In this document: in pieces, positions 1 to 9,440 of the stretch
How positions within the stretch are numbered: position 1 is the stretch's first letter
Layout: each line of letters begins with the position of its first letter
Assembly: GCA_963849605.1 (NCBI GenBank)
Contig: CAWKHX010000015.1
Span: 682,001 to 746,000 of the forward strand
DNA: 64,000 nt
Source: DASPHG01 sp963849605
GTDB taxonomy: Bacteria > Actinomycetota > Thermoleophilia > Solirubrobacterales > Thermoleophilaceae
Reading direction: 5' to 3'
The notes under the pieces: model-generated
What the model was told of the DNA's origin: nothing
What the model saw: the letters and a program-made list of their open reading frames with translations, nothing else
The model's database searches: none
Program-made: the position numbers and the translations under genes

Positions 1-1
1 G

Positions 2-817
2 CCGTTCGAGCAGGACGTCGTGATGGCGGGTCTCCCGACGATGGAGCTGGTCGCTTCGGTGACGGCGCCGCGCGTGCACCTGATCGCAAACCTGCTCGAC
101 GAGGGGCCCGACGCGGAGGGTGAGCCTCAGCGGCGGCGCCTCAGCCAGTTCGCGATCAACCCCGAGCTGCGCAACGGAATCGCAACGGTCACGCCGGTCG
201 TTCCGGGTGAGCGCTACACGATGGAGCCGCCTGGCTTCGCGATGGCGCAACACCTGCGCGCGGGACACAGGCTCGTGCTCCAGGTGACGACGTCGGATCC
301 CGACAAGGCACCGCTCTTCGCCGAGGACCCGAACGTGTCTGTCTTCACCGGGCCGGAGGGCACGAACGTGACCGTGCCCGTCGTGACCGCGCCGACGCTC
401 GCGGCGGACACGGTGCCGCTCGCGGAGCCGGTGGCGAGTGCGCCCGCGCAGGCGCCGGTCGAAGGCTCGATCACGACTGCCGCACCCGGCGGTGGCGTGA
501 TGGTCGACGACGTGACGAGCCAGTACCTCCAGTTCGAGGTCCTGGCCGACCACGACAACGCGACGATGCAGGGCGTGGCGACGCCTGCCCAGTCGGCTGA
601 CCTCGACCTCTACCTCGACCGCCAGGGGGCCGACGGCAGCTGGACGCAGGTAGCCGGCGGGACCAACAACGGCGATCTGGACGGGGAGGAGATCGCCACT
701 GGGCGGCTCCTGCCGGGTATCTATCGGCTCGAGGTCCACAACTTCCTCGGCCCACCCGGCAACGAGGTGGCGATCAAGTTGACGTTCTTCGACTCGGCCG
801 GGGTCGCCGGGTCCTGA
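2..817 (+). CDS. CocE/NonD-type hydrolase, C-terminal part (truncated by window start)
   Basis: The reading frame is open at the window edge, so only the last 271 residues are seen. The first 120 residues resemble the beta-sandwich C-terminal domain of the X-Pro dipeptidyl-peptidase/CocE family (for example VTAPRVHLIANLLDEG and HLRAGHRLVLQVTTSDP). A linker rich in Ala, Pro and Val follows, then about 95 residues resembling a pre-peptidase C-terminal (PPC) beta-sandwich: SQYLQFEVLADHDNATMQG, DLDLYLDR and LPGIYRLEVHNF. The catalytic alpha/beta-hydrolase core would lie upstream of the window. The family cleaves esters or peptide bonds and is often secreted. The domain assignment is by motif recall; the exact substrate is unknown. 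Confidence 0.7.
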   Translation, partial: PFEQDVVMAGLPTMELVASVTAPRVHLIANLLDEGPDAEGEPQRRRLSQFAINPELRNGIATVTPVVPGERYTMEPPGFAMAQHLRAGHRLVLQVTTSDPDKAPLFAEDPNVSVFTGPEGTNVTVPVVTAPTLAADTVPLAEPVASAPAQAPVEGSITTAAPGGGVMVDDVTSQYLQFEVLADHDNATMQGVATPAQSADLDLYLDRQGADGSWTQVAGGTNNGDLDGEEIATGRLLPGIYRLEVHNFLGPPGNEVAIKLTFFDSAGVAGS

Positions 818-848
818 GCCGGATGTAGCGGCTAGGTTGCGGCTCGCT

Positions 849-1712
849 TTGCGAGTCGCAACCTGGAACGTCAACTCGCTCAAGATGCGCATGCCGCGCG
901 TCCTCGAGCTGCTGGAGCAATACCGGCCGCACCTGCTCGCGCTGCAGGAGACGAAGAGCGAGCCGGACGCGTTCCCGGACCTCGAGCTCGCGGCCGCCGG
1001 CTACAAGGCGGTTCACCACAGCGCCGGGCGGTGGGCGGGTGTCGCGCTTGTGGTGCCCGAGGAGGCGGAGGTCGCGAACGTGTGCGCCGGCCTCGAGGGT
1101 GAGCCCGCACGCGACGAGGCACGCTGGATCGAGGCGGACGTCGACGGCGTGCGCGCGGTGAGCGTGTACGTCCCGAACGGCCAGGCGATCGGAGCGCCGG
1201 CGTTCGCGGACAAGATGCGCTTCCTGGAGGCGATCGCCGAGCGCGTGCCAGAGCTGGTGGCCGACGATCGCCCCGTCGTGATCGCCGGCGACTTCAACGT
1301 CTGCCGCACCGACCTCGACGTGTACGACCCGGCCGCGTTCGTCGGCGAGACGCATGTCACGGAGGACGAGCGCGCTCGCTTCGAGGCGATCCTCGACGCC
1401 GGGCTCGTCGACACGTTCCGCCATTTGCACCCGGACACGACGGCCTACACCTGGTGGGATTACCGCGCCGGCAACTTCCACAAGGGCCTCGGCCTGCGGA
1501 TCGATTATGTGCTCACCACGCCGGCGCTGGCGGACCAAATGGAGCGAGCGGGGATGGCGCGCGACTACCGCAAGGGCAAGAAGCCCTCCGACCACGCGCC
1601 CCTTTTCGTGCAGGTCGGTCCTGAGACGGACGGACATCACCGTTCCGGATGCCTCCGACTCGAAGCAGGTGTAAAACACAACCTTCCGGCTCGTGGCGCG
1701 TTGTTCCCGTAG
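849..1712 (+). CDS. xth: Exodeoxyribonuclease III / AP endonuclease
   Basis: An exonuclease III-type nuclease that cuts at abasic sites and trims 3' ends in base excision repair. Visible motifs are the N-terminal RVATWNVNSLKMR, the metal-binding Glu in ALQETKSE, the catalytic GDFNVCRTDLDVY and the C-terminal KKPSDHAPLFVQV holding the Asp-His pair. The family normally begins MRIATWNVNS, so the TTG at 849 (giving MRVATWN) is preferred over the in-frame TTG at 837; neither has a strong ribosome site. About 287 residues, with roughly 25 extra residues after the usual end. The stop lies just before the ribosome site of the next gene. Function is secure; the start is not. Confidence 0.9.
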   Translation: MRVATWNVNSLKMRMPRVLELLEQYRPHLLALQETKSEPDAFPDLELAAAGYKAVHHSAGRWAGVALVVPEEAEVANVCAGLEGEPARDEARWIEADVDGVRAVSVYVPNGQAIGAPAFADKMRFLEAIAERVPELVADDRPVVIAGDFNVCRTDLDVYDPAAFVGETHVTEDERARFEAILDAGLVDTFRHLHPDTTAYTWWDYRAGNFHKGLGLRIDYVLTTPALADQMERAGMARDYRKGKKPSDHAPLFVQVGPETDGHHRSGCLRLEAGVKHNLPARGALFP

Positions 1713-1720
1713 GAGGAACC

Positions 1721-2274
1721 GTGGAACAGCGATTCGAATCAGTGCTGTCCGCTGCGCGCACGGGTGTCGAGTGGGCCTGGGCAGAGCTCTACCGGGAGCA
1801 CGCTCCCGCCGTGCTCGGCTACCTGAGGGCGCGGGGTGCGCCCGACGCCGAGGACCTGCTCGGCGAGGTCTTCCTACAGCTGGCGCGTGACCTGTCCGGA
1901 TTCGAAGGTGACGCGCGCGCGTTCCGCGCGTGGGTGTTCACGGTCGCGCATCACCGGCTGCTCGACGACGTCCGCAAGCGCCGTCGTCGCCCGCAGACCG
2001 ACGGGGGGCACGCGCTCGACGAGCTCGCCGGCGGCGTCGGCGATGCCGAGGAGGACGCGCTCACGGTTCCTTCGCGAGCAGCAGCTCGCGAAGATGATCG
2101 CGCGCCTCTCGCCGGATCAGCAGAGCGTGGTGCTTCTACGCGTCGATCGCCGACCTCACGGTCGAGCAGGTCGCACGCGTGATCGGCAAGCGGCCCGGCG
2201 CTGTAAAGGCGCTTCAGCGCCGCGGTCTCGCGGCCCTCGAGCGGGAGATCTCGAAAGAGGGCGTAACCCTTTGA
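1721..2274 (+). CDS. Sigma-70 family (ECF-like) RNA polymerase sigma factor, frameshifted
   Basis: GTG start at 1721 preceded by AGGAGGA at 1711. Region 2 is clear in the first frame (ELYREHAPAVLGYLRARG, DAEDLLGEVFLQLARDLSGF, FRAWVFTVAHHRLLDDVRKR). Near 2067 the protein continues in the next frame (RFLREQQLAKMIARLSPDQQ), and near 2145 it shifts again to give region 4 (IADLTVEQVARVIGKRPGAV, KALQRRGLAALEREI), ending at 2274. Both changes shift the frame the same way (one added or two lost bases). Either the gene is dead or the sequence carries indel errors; well-kept protein sequence on both sides favours errors. It sits 26 bases ahead of an anti-sigma-like membrane gene, the usual pairing. Confidence 0.75.
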
Positions 2275-2300
2275 GCCCGCCCGGCGCTTATGGGGATGAC

Positions 2301-3078
2301 ATGGGAGATCTGCCCCATATGAGCGATCGCGAGATCGACCGCCTGTTTGCCGGAAAGGACGGCGAGGCGACGGACGAGCTGGCCGACTTTGTCAGCGAAG
2401 TTCGTGCCGCCTACGTCGCTCCGCCGGCGAAGGCGATCGAGTCCCGCCAGGTCGCCGCGATGGCGGAGATCGCCCGTGTCACCGCAGACAGAGACATTGC
2501 CGTCCGTGCCGAGGCGCCTCGCCGCCGCCGGACGCTTGCGTTTAAGGAGGCGCTGATGACACGTACCCGTACCGCGACCGCCGCCGTCAAGCTGGCGGCG
2601 CTCACAATCGTCGCCGCACTGGCGACCGGCGGCCTTGCCGCCGCCGGCGCGATCGAGCTGCCGAACCCGCTGCCGGACCAGGCAAGCGACCAGGCTGACG
2701 CCACCCACGAGGCGATTCAGGGCAGCGACCCGGCTGCCGAGCACCAGAACGCCGCGGCGGAAGCCCAGGACGAGAACGGGAAGCTCGAGTCCGCGGAGGA
2801 CGACGTTGACGCGCAGGGCGCGGACCCGCAGGAGGGTGCCGGCCAGGCCTTCGGCGACTCGGTCTCGGACGCGCGCGAGCGGCGGCGAGCCGAAGGAGAA
2901 CGGCCGCGAGTTCGGCGAGTCCGTGTCCGACGAGGCGCAGCAGCTCGTGCCGCGGCCGGAGCCGCAGGGTGGCCCCGAGACCGGCGAGGAGAACGCGCAG
3001 GAGCAGGAGACGCCCGAGCCCCAGGGGAGCCGCGAGACCGGCGACGAGGCGGCGGGCACCCACGTGCCCGAGCGCTGA
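2301..3078 (+). CDS. Probable membrane anti-sigma-like regulator, frameshifted
   Basis: Follows the sigma factor directly. The N-terminal about 80 residues are cytoplasmic-looking (MSDREIDRLFAGK, DELADFVSEVRAAYVAPP), as in actinobacterial anti-sigma partners, and one membrane segment spans about residues 92-117 (LAALTIVAALATGGLAAAGA). The outer part is acidic, rich in Gln, Glu and Ala. Near 2875 the frame shifts by one, after which the sequence continues with FGESVSDEAQQLVPRPEPQ and ends THVPER at 3078. The short motif FGDSVSDA before the break recurs as FGESVSDEA after it, supporting the join. No zinc-type HxxxCxxC motif was seen, so anti-sigma function is inferred from position and topology. 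Confidence 0.6.
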
Positions 3079-3105
3079 TCCGCGCGCCACTCACCTGACG
3101 GATTC

Positions 3106-3133
3106 CGAACGGCGCCCTCCGGGGCGCCGTTCG
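3106..3133 (+). terminator. Strong hairpin, likely terminator
   Basis: Perfect 12-base arms (CGAACGGCGCCC at 3106-3117 and its complement at 3122-3133) around a TCCG loop, 28 bases after the anti-sigma-like gene and ahead of tRNA-Arg. No T-run follows, as is common in high-GC actinobacteria. Confidence 0.6.
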
Positions 3134-3176
3134 CCGTCCAGGGCCGACGCGCCGTCGCTAGGCTTGTGCGCCGCAC

Positions 3177-3250
<74 letters not shown>

Positions 3251-3300
3251 CTTCGCCGAAGGACCGGCTCCAGGCGGGATCCGGGGATACTGGACGGGCG

Positions 3301-3705
3301 ATGTCGGAGGAGAACGTCGAACTGATGCGCCGGGGATACGAGGCGTGGGCAGCGCGCCAGGGCCCTGCTTTCGAGTTCTATGACCCCGAGATCGAGTGGC
3401 ACGGTCCGAGCGAGTTCCCTGACTTAGCCGGGCCGTATCACGGCCATGACGGGGTTCGTCGCTACATCGAGCAGCTCTTCGAGGTCTTCGAGGAGTACCG
3501 GATGGTCCCCGAGGAGTTCATCGACGCCGGGGACGATCAGGTCCTCGTGTTCTCGCGTGAAGGAGGACGCGGTATTGGGAGCGGGGCGGAGGTTGAGACA
3601 CATCCAACCGCGCACCTCTGGACCATTCGCGACGGTAAGGCGATCCGCATGGAGAGTTACTGGGAGCGCTCGGACGCCCTCGAAGCCGCCGGGCTGCGGG
3701 AGTAG
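3301..3705 (+). CDS. SnoaL-like (NTF2 fold) protein
   Basis: A 134-residue single-domain protein starting MSEENVELMRRGYEAW, a signature opening of the many SnoaL/NTF2-like proteins of Thermoleophilia. The usual core motifs are present: FYDPEIEWHGPSEF, GHDGVRRYIEQLF and LWTIRDGKAIRMESYWERSDALEAAGL. The NTF2 fold forms a small cone-shaped pocket used for ligand binding, isomerisation or hydrolysis; no specific reaction can be assigned. A second copy follows 3 bases after the stop, indicating tandem duplication. Confidence 0.85.
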   Translation: MSEENVELMRRGYEAWAARQGPAFEFYDPEIEWHGPSEFPDLAGPYHGHDGVRRYIEQLFEVFEEYRMVPEEFIDAGDDQVLVFSREGGRGIGSGAEVETHPTAHLWTIRDGKAIRMESYWERSDALEAAGLRE

Positions 3706-3708
3706 GCG

Positions 3709-4108
3709 ATGTCGGAAGAGAACGTCGAGATCGTGCGTTTCGCCTACCGAGAGGGGTACGAACGCCGGACCATCGAGACCCTCCGCGACGTGGTTGCCGA
3801 TGACTTTTGCTTTCACATGCGCCCCGGCTGGCCAGGGCGCCCTCTTTACCGCTTTGACGAGATGCCGCAGGCTTGGGCCGACCTCGATAACACCTACACC
3901 GAGTACTCCCTGGTCCCCCGAGCGCTTCGCTGCGGCCGAGGACTACGTGCTCGTCACTCTCAGGCAAAGCGCCCGGATGAGGGGAAGCGACGCGCGGGTC
4001 GAGTCCACGATCTGGCACGTCTGGCGCTTGGGGAACGGCAAGGCGCTGGAGGCATGGACCTTTGACGACGAGCAAGACGCCCTCGAAGCCGTGGGGCTGC
4101 GAGAGTAG
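3709..4108 (+). CDS. Second SnoaL-like protein, frameshifted
   Basis: Paralogue of the gene just upstream: it begins MSEENVEIVRFAYREGYERR and ends FDDEQDALEAVGLRE. The frame holds to about 3915 (NTYTEYSLVP), then the remainder (ERFAAAEDYVLVTLRQSARM, HVWRLGNGKALEAWTF) lies one frame on. The break is at a run of five C where four would keep the frame, so one extra C explains it. Without the correction the ORF ends early at 4065. Either a recent pseudogene or a homopolymer error. Confidence 0.7.
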
Positions 4109-4149
4109 GAGCGACACCCCGCTAGTACGGACACGATGGGAGAAACCAG

Positions 4150-5517
4150 ATGAGCATGTACGCAGTCGTCGATCCGGCCACGGGTGAGACGCTCAAGGAG
4201 TACCCCACGAACAGCGACGACGAGCTTCGAGCCGCGATCGGTCGTGCCGACGAAGTCCACCGGAGGTGGTCGGCCTCGTCGACCGTCGCCGAGCGCGCCG
4301 ACCTGGTGCGCCGCGTCGGCGAGCTGCACGTCGAGCGGCGCCAGGAGCTGGCCGAGATCATCGTCCGCGAGATGGGCAAGCCGATCGAGCAGGCGCTCGG
4401 CGAGCTCGACTTCGTCGGCGACATCTACGGCTTCTACGCAGACAACGCCGAGCAGCTGATGGCGGATGAGCCGATCAAGCTGCTCGCCGGCGACGGATCC
4501 GCGGTGGTCCGTCGCAGCTCGTTTGGCGTCCTGCTCGGGATCATGCCGTGGAACTTCCCTTACTACCAAGTGGCCCGCTTCGCCGGTCCGAACCTGGTGA
4601 TCGGGAACACGATTGTCTTGAAGCACGCGCCGCAGTGCCCGGAGTCGGCGGAGGCGATGCAGAAGCTGTTCGCCGAGGCTGGCTTCCCTGAAGGCGCGTA
4701 CGAGAACGTCTACGCGACAAACGAGCAGATCGAGTGGATGATCGCCGACCCGCGCGTGCGCGGCGTCTCAGTGACGGGATCGGAGCGCGCCGGAGCCGCG
4801 GTGGCGGAGATCGCGGGCCGCAACCTGAAGAAGGTCGTGCTCGAGATGGGTGGATCCGATCCGTTCATAGTGCTCGGGACCGACGACCTCGACAAGACCG
4901 TCGAGGACGCCGCCGCCGCGCGCCTCGACAACACCGGGCAGTCATGCAACGCGGCCAAGCGGTTCATCGTGGTCGACGACCTGTACGAGCCGTTCCTCGA
5001 GAAGTTCACGGCCGCGCTGAAGGCCGTCAAGCCGGGCGACCCGACATCGTCTGACAGCGAGATCGGTCCGCTGTCGTCGACTGCCGCGGCCGACCGGCTC
5101 GAGGACCAGGTCAAGCGCGCGATCGACCAGGGCGCGAAGGTGGTCGTCGGCGGGGGGCGCGAGGGCAATTTCTTCGAGCCGACCGTGCTGACCGACATCG
5201 GCGCCGACAACGACGCTTACCGCGAGGAGTTCTTCGGCCCGGTCGCGCAGGTCTACCGCGTGTCCTCCGAGGAGGAGGCGGTCAAGCTTGCGAACGACAC
5301 GCCCTTTGGGCTGGGCTCGTACGTGATGTCCACCGACCCCGAGCAGGCCGAGCGCGTGGCCAACCAGATCGACGCCGGCATGGTCTACGTGAACATCGTC
5401 GGAGCCGACGGAGCCGAGCTGCCGTTCGGCGGCACCAAGCGATCCGGCTTCGGCCGCGAACTCGGCACCTACGGTGCCGACGAGTTCGTGAACAAGAAGC
5501 TCATCCGCATCGGATGA
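4150..5517 (+). CDS. gabD: NAD(P)-dependent aldehyde dehydrogenase, succinate-semialdehyde type
   Basis: 455 residues, full length for the aldehyde dehydrogenase family. The catalytic Cys is residue 266 in NTGQSCNAAKRF and the general base Glu is residue 232 in VLEMGGSDPF. The substrate and cofactor segments PWNFPYYQVARFAGPNL, SVTGSERAGAAVA and EEFFGPVAQVYRV are intact. The N-terminus (DPATGETLKEYP) and C-terminus (LPFGGTKRSGFGRELG) match the short GabD1-like succinate-semialdehyde dehydrogenases of actinobacteria, which oxidise succinate semialdehyde to succinate in the GABA shunt. No transaminase is adjacent, so substrate is a family-based inference. The ATG at 4150 follows AGGAG-like GGGAGAAACCAG. 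Confidence 0.88.
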   Translation: MSMYAVVDPATGETLKEYPTNSDDELRAAIGRADEVHRRWSASSTVAERADLVRRVGELHVERRQELAEIIVREMGKPIEQALGELDFVGDIYGFYADNAEQLMADEPIKLLAGDGSAVVRRSSFGVLLGIMPWNFPYYQVARFAGPNLVIGNTIVLKHAPQCPESAEAMQKLFAEAGFPEGAYENVYATNEQIEWMIADPRVRGVSVTGSERAGAAVAEIAGRNLKKVVLEMGGSDPFIVLGTDDLDKTVEDAAAARLDNTGQSCNAAKRFIVVDDLYEPFLEKFTAALKAVKPGDPTSSDSEIGPLSSTAAADRLEDQVKRAIDQGAKVVVGGGREGNFFEPTVLTDIGADNDAYREEFFGPVAQVYRVSSEEEAVKLANDTPFGLGSYVMSTDPEQAERVANQIDAGMVYVNIVGADGAELPFGGTKRSGFGRELGTYGADEFVNKKLIRIG

Positions 5518-5532
5518 GCGCGGGCGGCCGCT

Positions 5533-5973
5533 TCAGCTGAGCTGCTCGGCCAGTCCGATGACGATGCCCTCAGGGCCTCGTACGAAGCAGAGCCGGTAGA
5601 TGTCCTTGTACTGCGCGATCTCGCCGACGAGTTCGGCGCCGTGACTGCGCAGGCGGGCAACGACGTCGTCGATGTCGTCGACAGTGAACATGATGCGGCG
5701 AATGCCCAGCGCGTTCGCCGGCGCGCTTTCCGGCTCGGCTCTGACCGCCGGCGGCGTGTGGAACTTCGACAGCTCAACCCGGCCGTTGCCGTCCGGGGTC
5801 CGCATCATGGCGATGTCGGCACGGACGTCGTTGAGCCCGACGGTCTGGTCCGCCCAAGGCCCCTCAACCTGCGTCTCGCCTTCCAGCTCCATGCCGAGTT
5901 CGGCGAAGAACGCTTTGGCAGCCTCGAGGTCGTCGACAACGATGAGAACGTTGTCCATCCGCTGAATCGTCAT
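5533..5973 (-). CDS. VOC-family (glyoxalase/bleomycin resistance fold) protein
   Basis: 146 residues with the paired beta-alpha-beta-beta-beta modules of the vicinal oxygen chelate superfamily: MDNVLIVVDDLEAAKAFFAE starts module one and GIRRIMFTVDDIDDVVARL starts module two, ending FVRGPEGIVIGLAEQL. A potential metal Glu lies in the final PEGIV segment. The ATG at 5973 (MTIQRMDN) is chosen over longer in-frame starts because the family begins here. Members are lyases, dioxygenases or antibiotic-binding proteins; the role here is unknown. It is convergent with the aldehyde dehydrogenase, 15 bases apart. Confidence 0.85.
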   Translation of the reverse strand: MTIQRMDNVLIVVDDLEAAKAFFAELGMELEGETQVEGPWADQTVGLNDVRADIAMMRTPDGNGRVELSKFHTPPAVRAEPESAPANALGIRRIMFTVDDIDDVVARLRSHGAELVGEIAQYKDIYRLCFVRGPEGIVIGLAEQLS

Positions 5974-6015
5974 ATGGCCGCAGCATAGGGTCGGAGTTGG
6001 GCGATAATCGCGGCC

Positions 6016-7383
6016 ATGTCCGGGAGCCCGCCGGTCGCGCCGCCATCGGATCCGCGGCGCGCCCTCACCCTCTACCACGACATCGAGCAGGACCTCGACA
6101 GCACCGCGGATCGGGACGAGTGCCGGCGCGTAGTCAGGGAGTTCCTCGCGCTGGAGGCACGCTACGGCGTGCCGGTGACCTACAACGTCGCCGGCAGGCT
6201 GGTCTCTGAGCAGCCCGACCTGATCGAGTGGATCACCGGCGCCGGCCAGGAGGTGGCCTTCCACTCGTATCACCACCAGCCCGACTGGCAGCCGGCGTAC
6301 TACGCCGACGAGGTTGCCCGCTGCCGGAAGGTGTCGCCCGAGCCGAGGGGATATCGCTCACCCCGATCGCAGTGGGACGAGAGCACGCTGACCAGTGCCT
6401 GGCAGAACGGGTTCCTGTGGAATGCGGAGTCCGACCAGACGGCATCGCCGTACTTCATCCACGAGGGGCTGGTGCGGCTGCCGATCGCCGGCGACGATTG
6501 GCCGGTCCAGACGGGGGAGGCCACCCTCGGGCAATGGGTCGACGGCTTCGGCCGCCTGTTGGATGGCCGCGCCTATTTCGGATTCGGCGCGCACGACAGC
6601 GTCGCCAGCGCGGCCCCGCGCGAGCGGTTGGCGGCGTGGGAGCAGGTTCTGCAGGCTCGCTAATCGCAGCGGCCGGGACCTGCTCACCTTCTCCCAGGCC
6701 GCCGACCTGTTCCGGCGCCGAGCCCTGGCCGAGTACTACAGCGACACCGCGAGCGACTGGAACCGGGCCACGAATGGCCTCTACCGAACACACCGCTTCC
6801 GGGAGATGATCCGCGCCGAAGCGGAGAAGCTGGAGCGGCCCGCGGTGGCCGACTTGGGCTCGGGCGGCGGCGTCCTCACAACGGGCCTCAGGGATCTGGC
6901 CAGCGTGATCCATTGCGTCGACAACTCCGAGGGAATGGTCGCCGACGTCGACTCGGGCGGTTGCGTTCGTCCCCAGCTCGGCGAGGTGACGGACTCCGGC
7001 CTACCGGATGCCTCGATCGATCTGGTCGTCTGCGCGCGTGTGATCGAGTACCTGTTCTGGCCCGACCTACTCGCCGACGAGATCCGCCGCATCGCAAAGC
7101 CGGGGGCCACATATTTCGTCACCTTCCCGGCCGACCGGGGGGAGTACGCACCTCGCGACGGGCCTCCCCCCGATCGCATCCGCCGCTACTTCACCGCAGA
7201 CGACATCGAGCGCTGGGCCTCCCGGATCGGCCCCGGCCGCCTTCATGCCGTCCAATACGACGCCGCCGAGCCGACCGACGGGGCCGCGGAGGACAGGTAC
7301 CGGGCGCGCGAGCGCAGCGCGCCGCCGGCGATCGCCCCACCAACTGGGTCTACATCGGCCAGGTCGAAGCCGCCGACGATTGA
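6016..7383 (+). CDS. Polysaccharide deacetylase-like domain fused to class I SAM methyltransferase, frameshifted
   Basis: Residues 1-215 carry NodB-like signatures: LTLYHDIEQDLDS in place of TFDDG, AFHSYHHQPDW resembling the metal HxxxH motif, and GYRSPRSQWDEST resembling RxPxG. A TAA at 6661 interrupts, but removing one base joins it to NRSGRDLLTFSQAADLFRRR, the usual tail of deacetylases, and to a methyltransferase with glycine motif I (VADLGSGGGVLTTGL), PDASIDLVVCARVIEYL and EIRRIAKPGATYFVTFP. The methyltransferase part has no convincing start of its own, supporting one fused protein. A second shift near 7325, of opposite sense, restores the ending NWVYIGQVEAADD. Probably acts on a cell-surface glycan or lipid; unproven. 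Confidence 0.6.
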
Positions 7384-7580
7384 TTCTCAGCCGCGGGCCA
7401 GACCGCCTACACTGATTCTCACAGGGGCTTTCGCCGCTCCTGCGGAGCCAGTTCGCGCAGCGCCGCTGCCGGCCACAGCCGAAAGCGATCTCACGGATAG
7501 TTTCGTCTCAGCGACGACAGCGCCGTAATCACGATGAGCCGTCGAGCCCCGGGGGTCGACCACTCGGGAAGGTCGCACAA

Positions 7581-8683
7581 ATGCCGACTGGTCCGAAGTA
7601 CCCGGACGGAGACCGCCCCGTCACCGGAGGCCATGCCCCGGCCATCGACTTCGAGGCGCGTGCTCAAACGTTCTCCGACCGCGACCAGATCGCGGGGGAC
7701 ACTGACCAGACCAGCTCGGATCTCGACCAGACGACGTCTGACGCCGACCAGAGCGCGTCCGCGCGGGACCAGCTGGCGTCGGATCGGGACCAGGCAGGCG
7801 GCCGATAGTGACCAGGCGATCATCGACCGGGGTGATCCTCGCGGTCGAGCATATGGAGGACTATGCGCGCAGCCGCCGCGCACGGTCGCAGAGCACGCTC
7901 GAGCGAGACGAAGTTTCACAGGCGCGCTCGGAGAGCGCGCTCATCCGCGACGAGAACGCAGGCGGGCGCGATCGAGTCGCCGAGGAGCGCGACAAGGCGG
8001 CCGAGGCGCGCGACCGGCTCGCCGCGCGACTCGACGCCGAGATCGAGCACCTCGAGGCTCAGAGCCAGTCGCGGGATGGAAAAGGGATCAGGGGAGCGGA
8101 GCTGCTCCTACGCGCGGCAGGTGACCGCAAGCGGGCGGCGGAGAGCCGGACTCGGGCGGCGGCCCAGCGCGGAGCGGCCGCGCTCGACCGCGAGGAGGCC
8201 GCGCTCGACCGTCGGCAGGCCGCGCTCGATCGCGGCACGGCCGCGGAGGAGCTTGCCCTCGAGGGCTTCGACTACGTGACCGGCGCCCTGCGCTGTCGTG
8301 TCGGGCTCGCTGCGATTCAGCGGGAGATGGACCGCACGGCGCATAGCGACGAGCCGTTGGTCGTGGCCTACGTCGACGTGGACGGGTTGAAGACCGTCAA
8401 CGACGAGCTCGGTTACGAAACCGGCGACGAGCTGCTGCGCGAAACAGTGAACGCGATCCAGAACGGTCTGCGGTCCTACGACGTGATCACCCGGGTGGGC
8501 GGCGACGAGTTCGTCTGCTCGCTCTCGGGACACGACGTCGCCGGCGCGACTGAGCGGTTCGACAAAATCTCGGCCCGACTGGCCGAGGGGAAGACGCGCG
8601 CATCCATCACAGTCGGTCTCACGAGCCGACGCCGCGACGACTCCGTGGACGACCTGATCCGCCGAGCGGACGAAGCCCGCTAG
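7581..8683 (+). CDS. GGDEF diguanylate cyclase with heptad-repeat N-terminus, frameshifted
   Basis: ATG at 7581 (MPTGPKYPDGDRP). Residues about 30-75 repeat every seven residues around the core SDxDQxx (TSSDLDQTTSDADQSASARD), followed by long charged helices (RDRVAEERDKAAEARDRLAA; ALDREEAALDRRQAALDRG) that should form a coiled coil. The C-terminal GGDEF domain has FDYVTGALRC, VAYVDVDGLKTVNDELGYE and VGGDEFVC, so the active site is intact and c-di-GMP synthesis is likely. The frame shifts by one near 7795 and again near 7855 (an extra G in TATGGAGGAC fits). No membrane segment is seen. An EAL protein is encoded at 13275. Confidence 0.78.
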
Positions 8684-9042
8684 GACGTGTTCAGGGCGAC
8701 GGCGTCGCGAATTAGCGCCTTCAACGCCTCTTCATCGATCTCTTCGCCCTCGTGGATGTCGATGGCGCGCCTGGTGTTGCCTTCGAGGCTGGCGTTGAAG
8801 AGGCCTGAGGGGTCCTCCAACGACGCGCCCTTGGCGAAGGTCATCTTCACGACACTCTTGTACGTCTCACCGGTGCAGATGATTCCGGCGTGCGACCAAA
8901 CCGGAACCCCTCTCCACTTCCACTCCTCGACCACTTCGGGGTCCGCCTGCTTGATGAGCCCTCGGACCCGAGCGAGCATCTCGCCCCTCCAATCGCCGAG
9001 CTCCTCGATTCGTGCGTCGATCAGTTGAGACGGAGAGTCCAT
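8680..9042 (-). CDS. DUF1801 / YdhG-like protein
   Basis: 120 residues of the DUF1801 family (YdhG/CyaY-like fold). Diagnostic segments are SQLIDARIEELGDWRGEMLA, WKWRGVPVWSHAGIICTGE and VKMTFAKGASLEDPSGLFN with the ending EEALKALIRDAVAL. The fold is frataxin-like and the biochemical role is unknown. It ends 4 bases inside the convergent GGDEF gene. Confidence 0.88.
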   Translation of the reverse strand: MDSPSQLIDARIEELGDWRGEMLARVRGLIKQADPEVVEEWKWRGVPVWSHAGIICTGETYKSVVKMTFAKGASLEDPSGLFNASLEGNTRRAIDIHEGEEIDEEALKALIRDAVALNTS

Positions 9043-9059
9043 GCTGCGACTCTACGCGC

Positions 9060-9437
9060 ATGACGGAGCCGGACCGCCCCGGCGACCCGCCCCCGCTGGC
9101 CCCCGACGTCGCGCACCGCACGTCGATGGCTGCCGAGCGGACGTGGCTTGCCTGGTGGCGCACAGCGCTGGCCGCGACCGTCGGGTCGCTCGCCGTGGGG
9201 CGTCTGGCGCCCGAGGTGCTCGAGGTGGCTCCGTGGCCGTACGTGGTGCTCGGTGCCGGCTACGCCGCACTCGCGGTCGGGTTGCTCTTGGTCGGCGCCC
9301 GCCGCCAATTTGACCTCCAGCGGGCGATCGAGCGCAACTCGCAGGCGCCGCTCAGCTTCAGCGTGGTGGCGCTGTTCACCGTCGGCGGCGTCCTGCTCGC
9401 GCTCACCACGGTCGTGCTGGTGATCGCCCAGACGTAG
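9060..9437 (+). CDS. DUF202 small membrane protein
   Basis: 125 residues. The DUF202 opening RTSMAAERTWLAWWRTALAA is followed by three predicted membrane segments (about residues 34-52, 58-76 and 98-120). The in-frame ATG at 9060 is preferred because the upstream extension has no family match. Function is unknown; YidH-like proteins of this family are inner-membrane proteins. Confidence 0.85.
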   Translation: MTEPDRPGDPPPLAPDVAHRTSMAAERTWLAWWRTALAATVGSLAVGRLAPEVLEVAPWPYVVLGAGYAALAVGLLLVGARRQFDLQRAIERNSQAPLSFSVVALFTVGGVLLALTTVVLVIAQT

Positions 9438-9440
9438 CTT

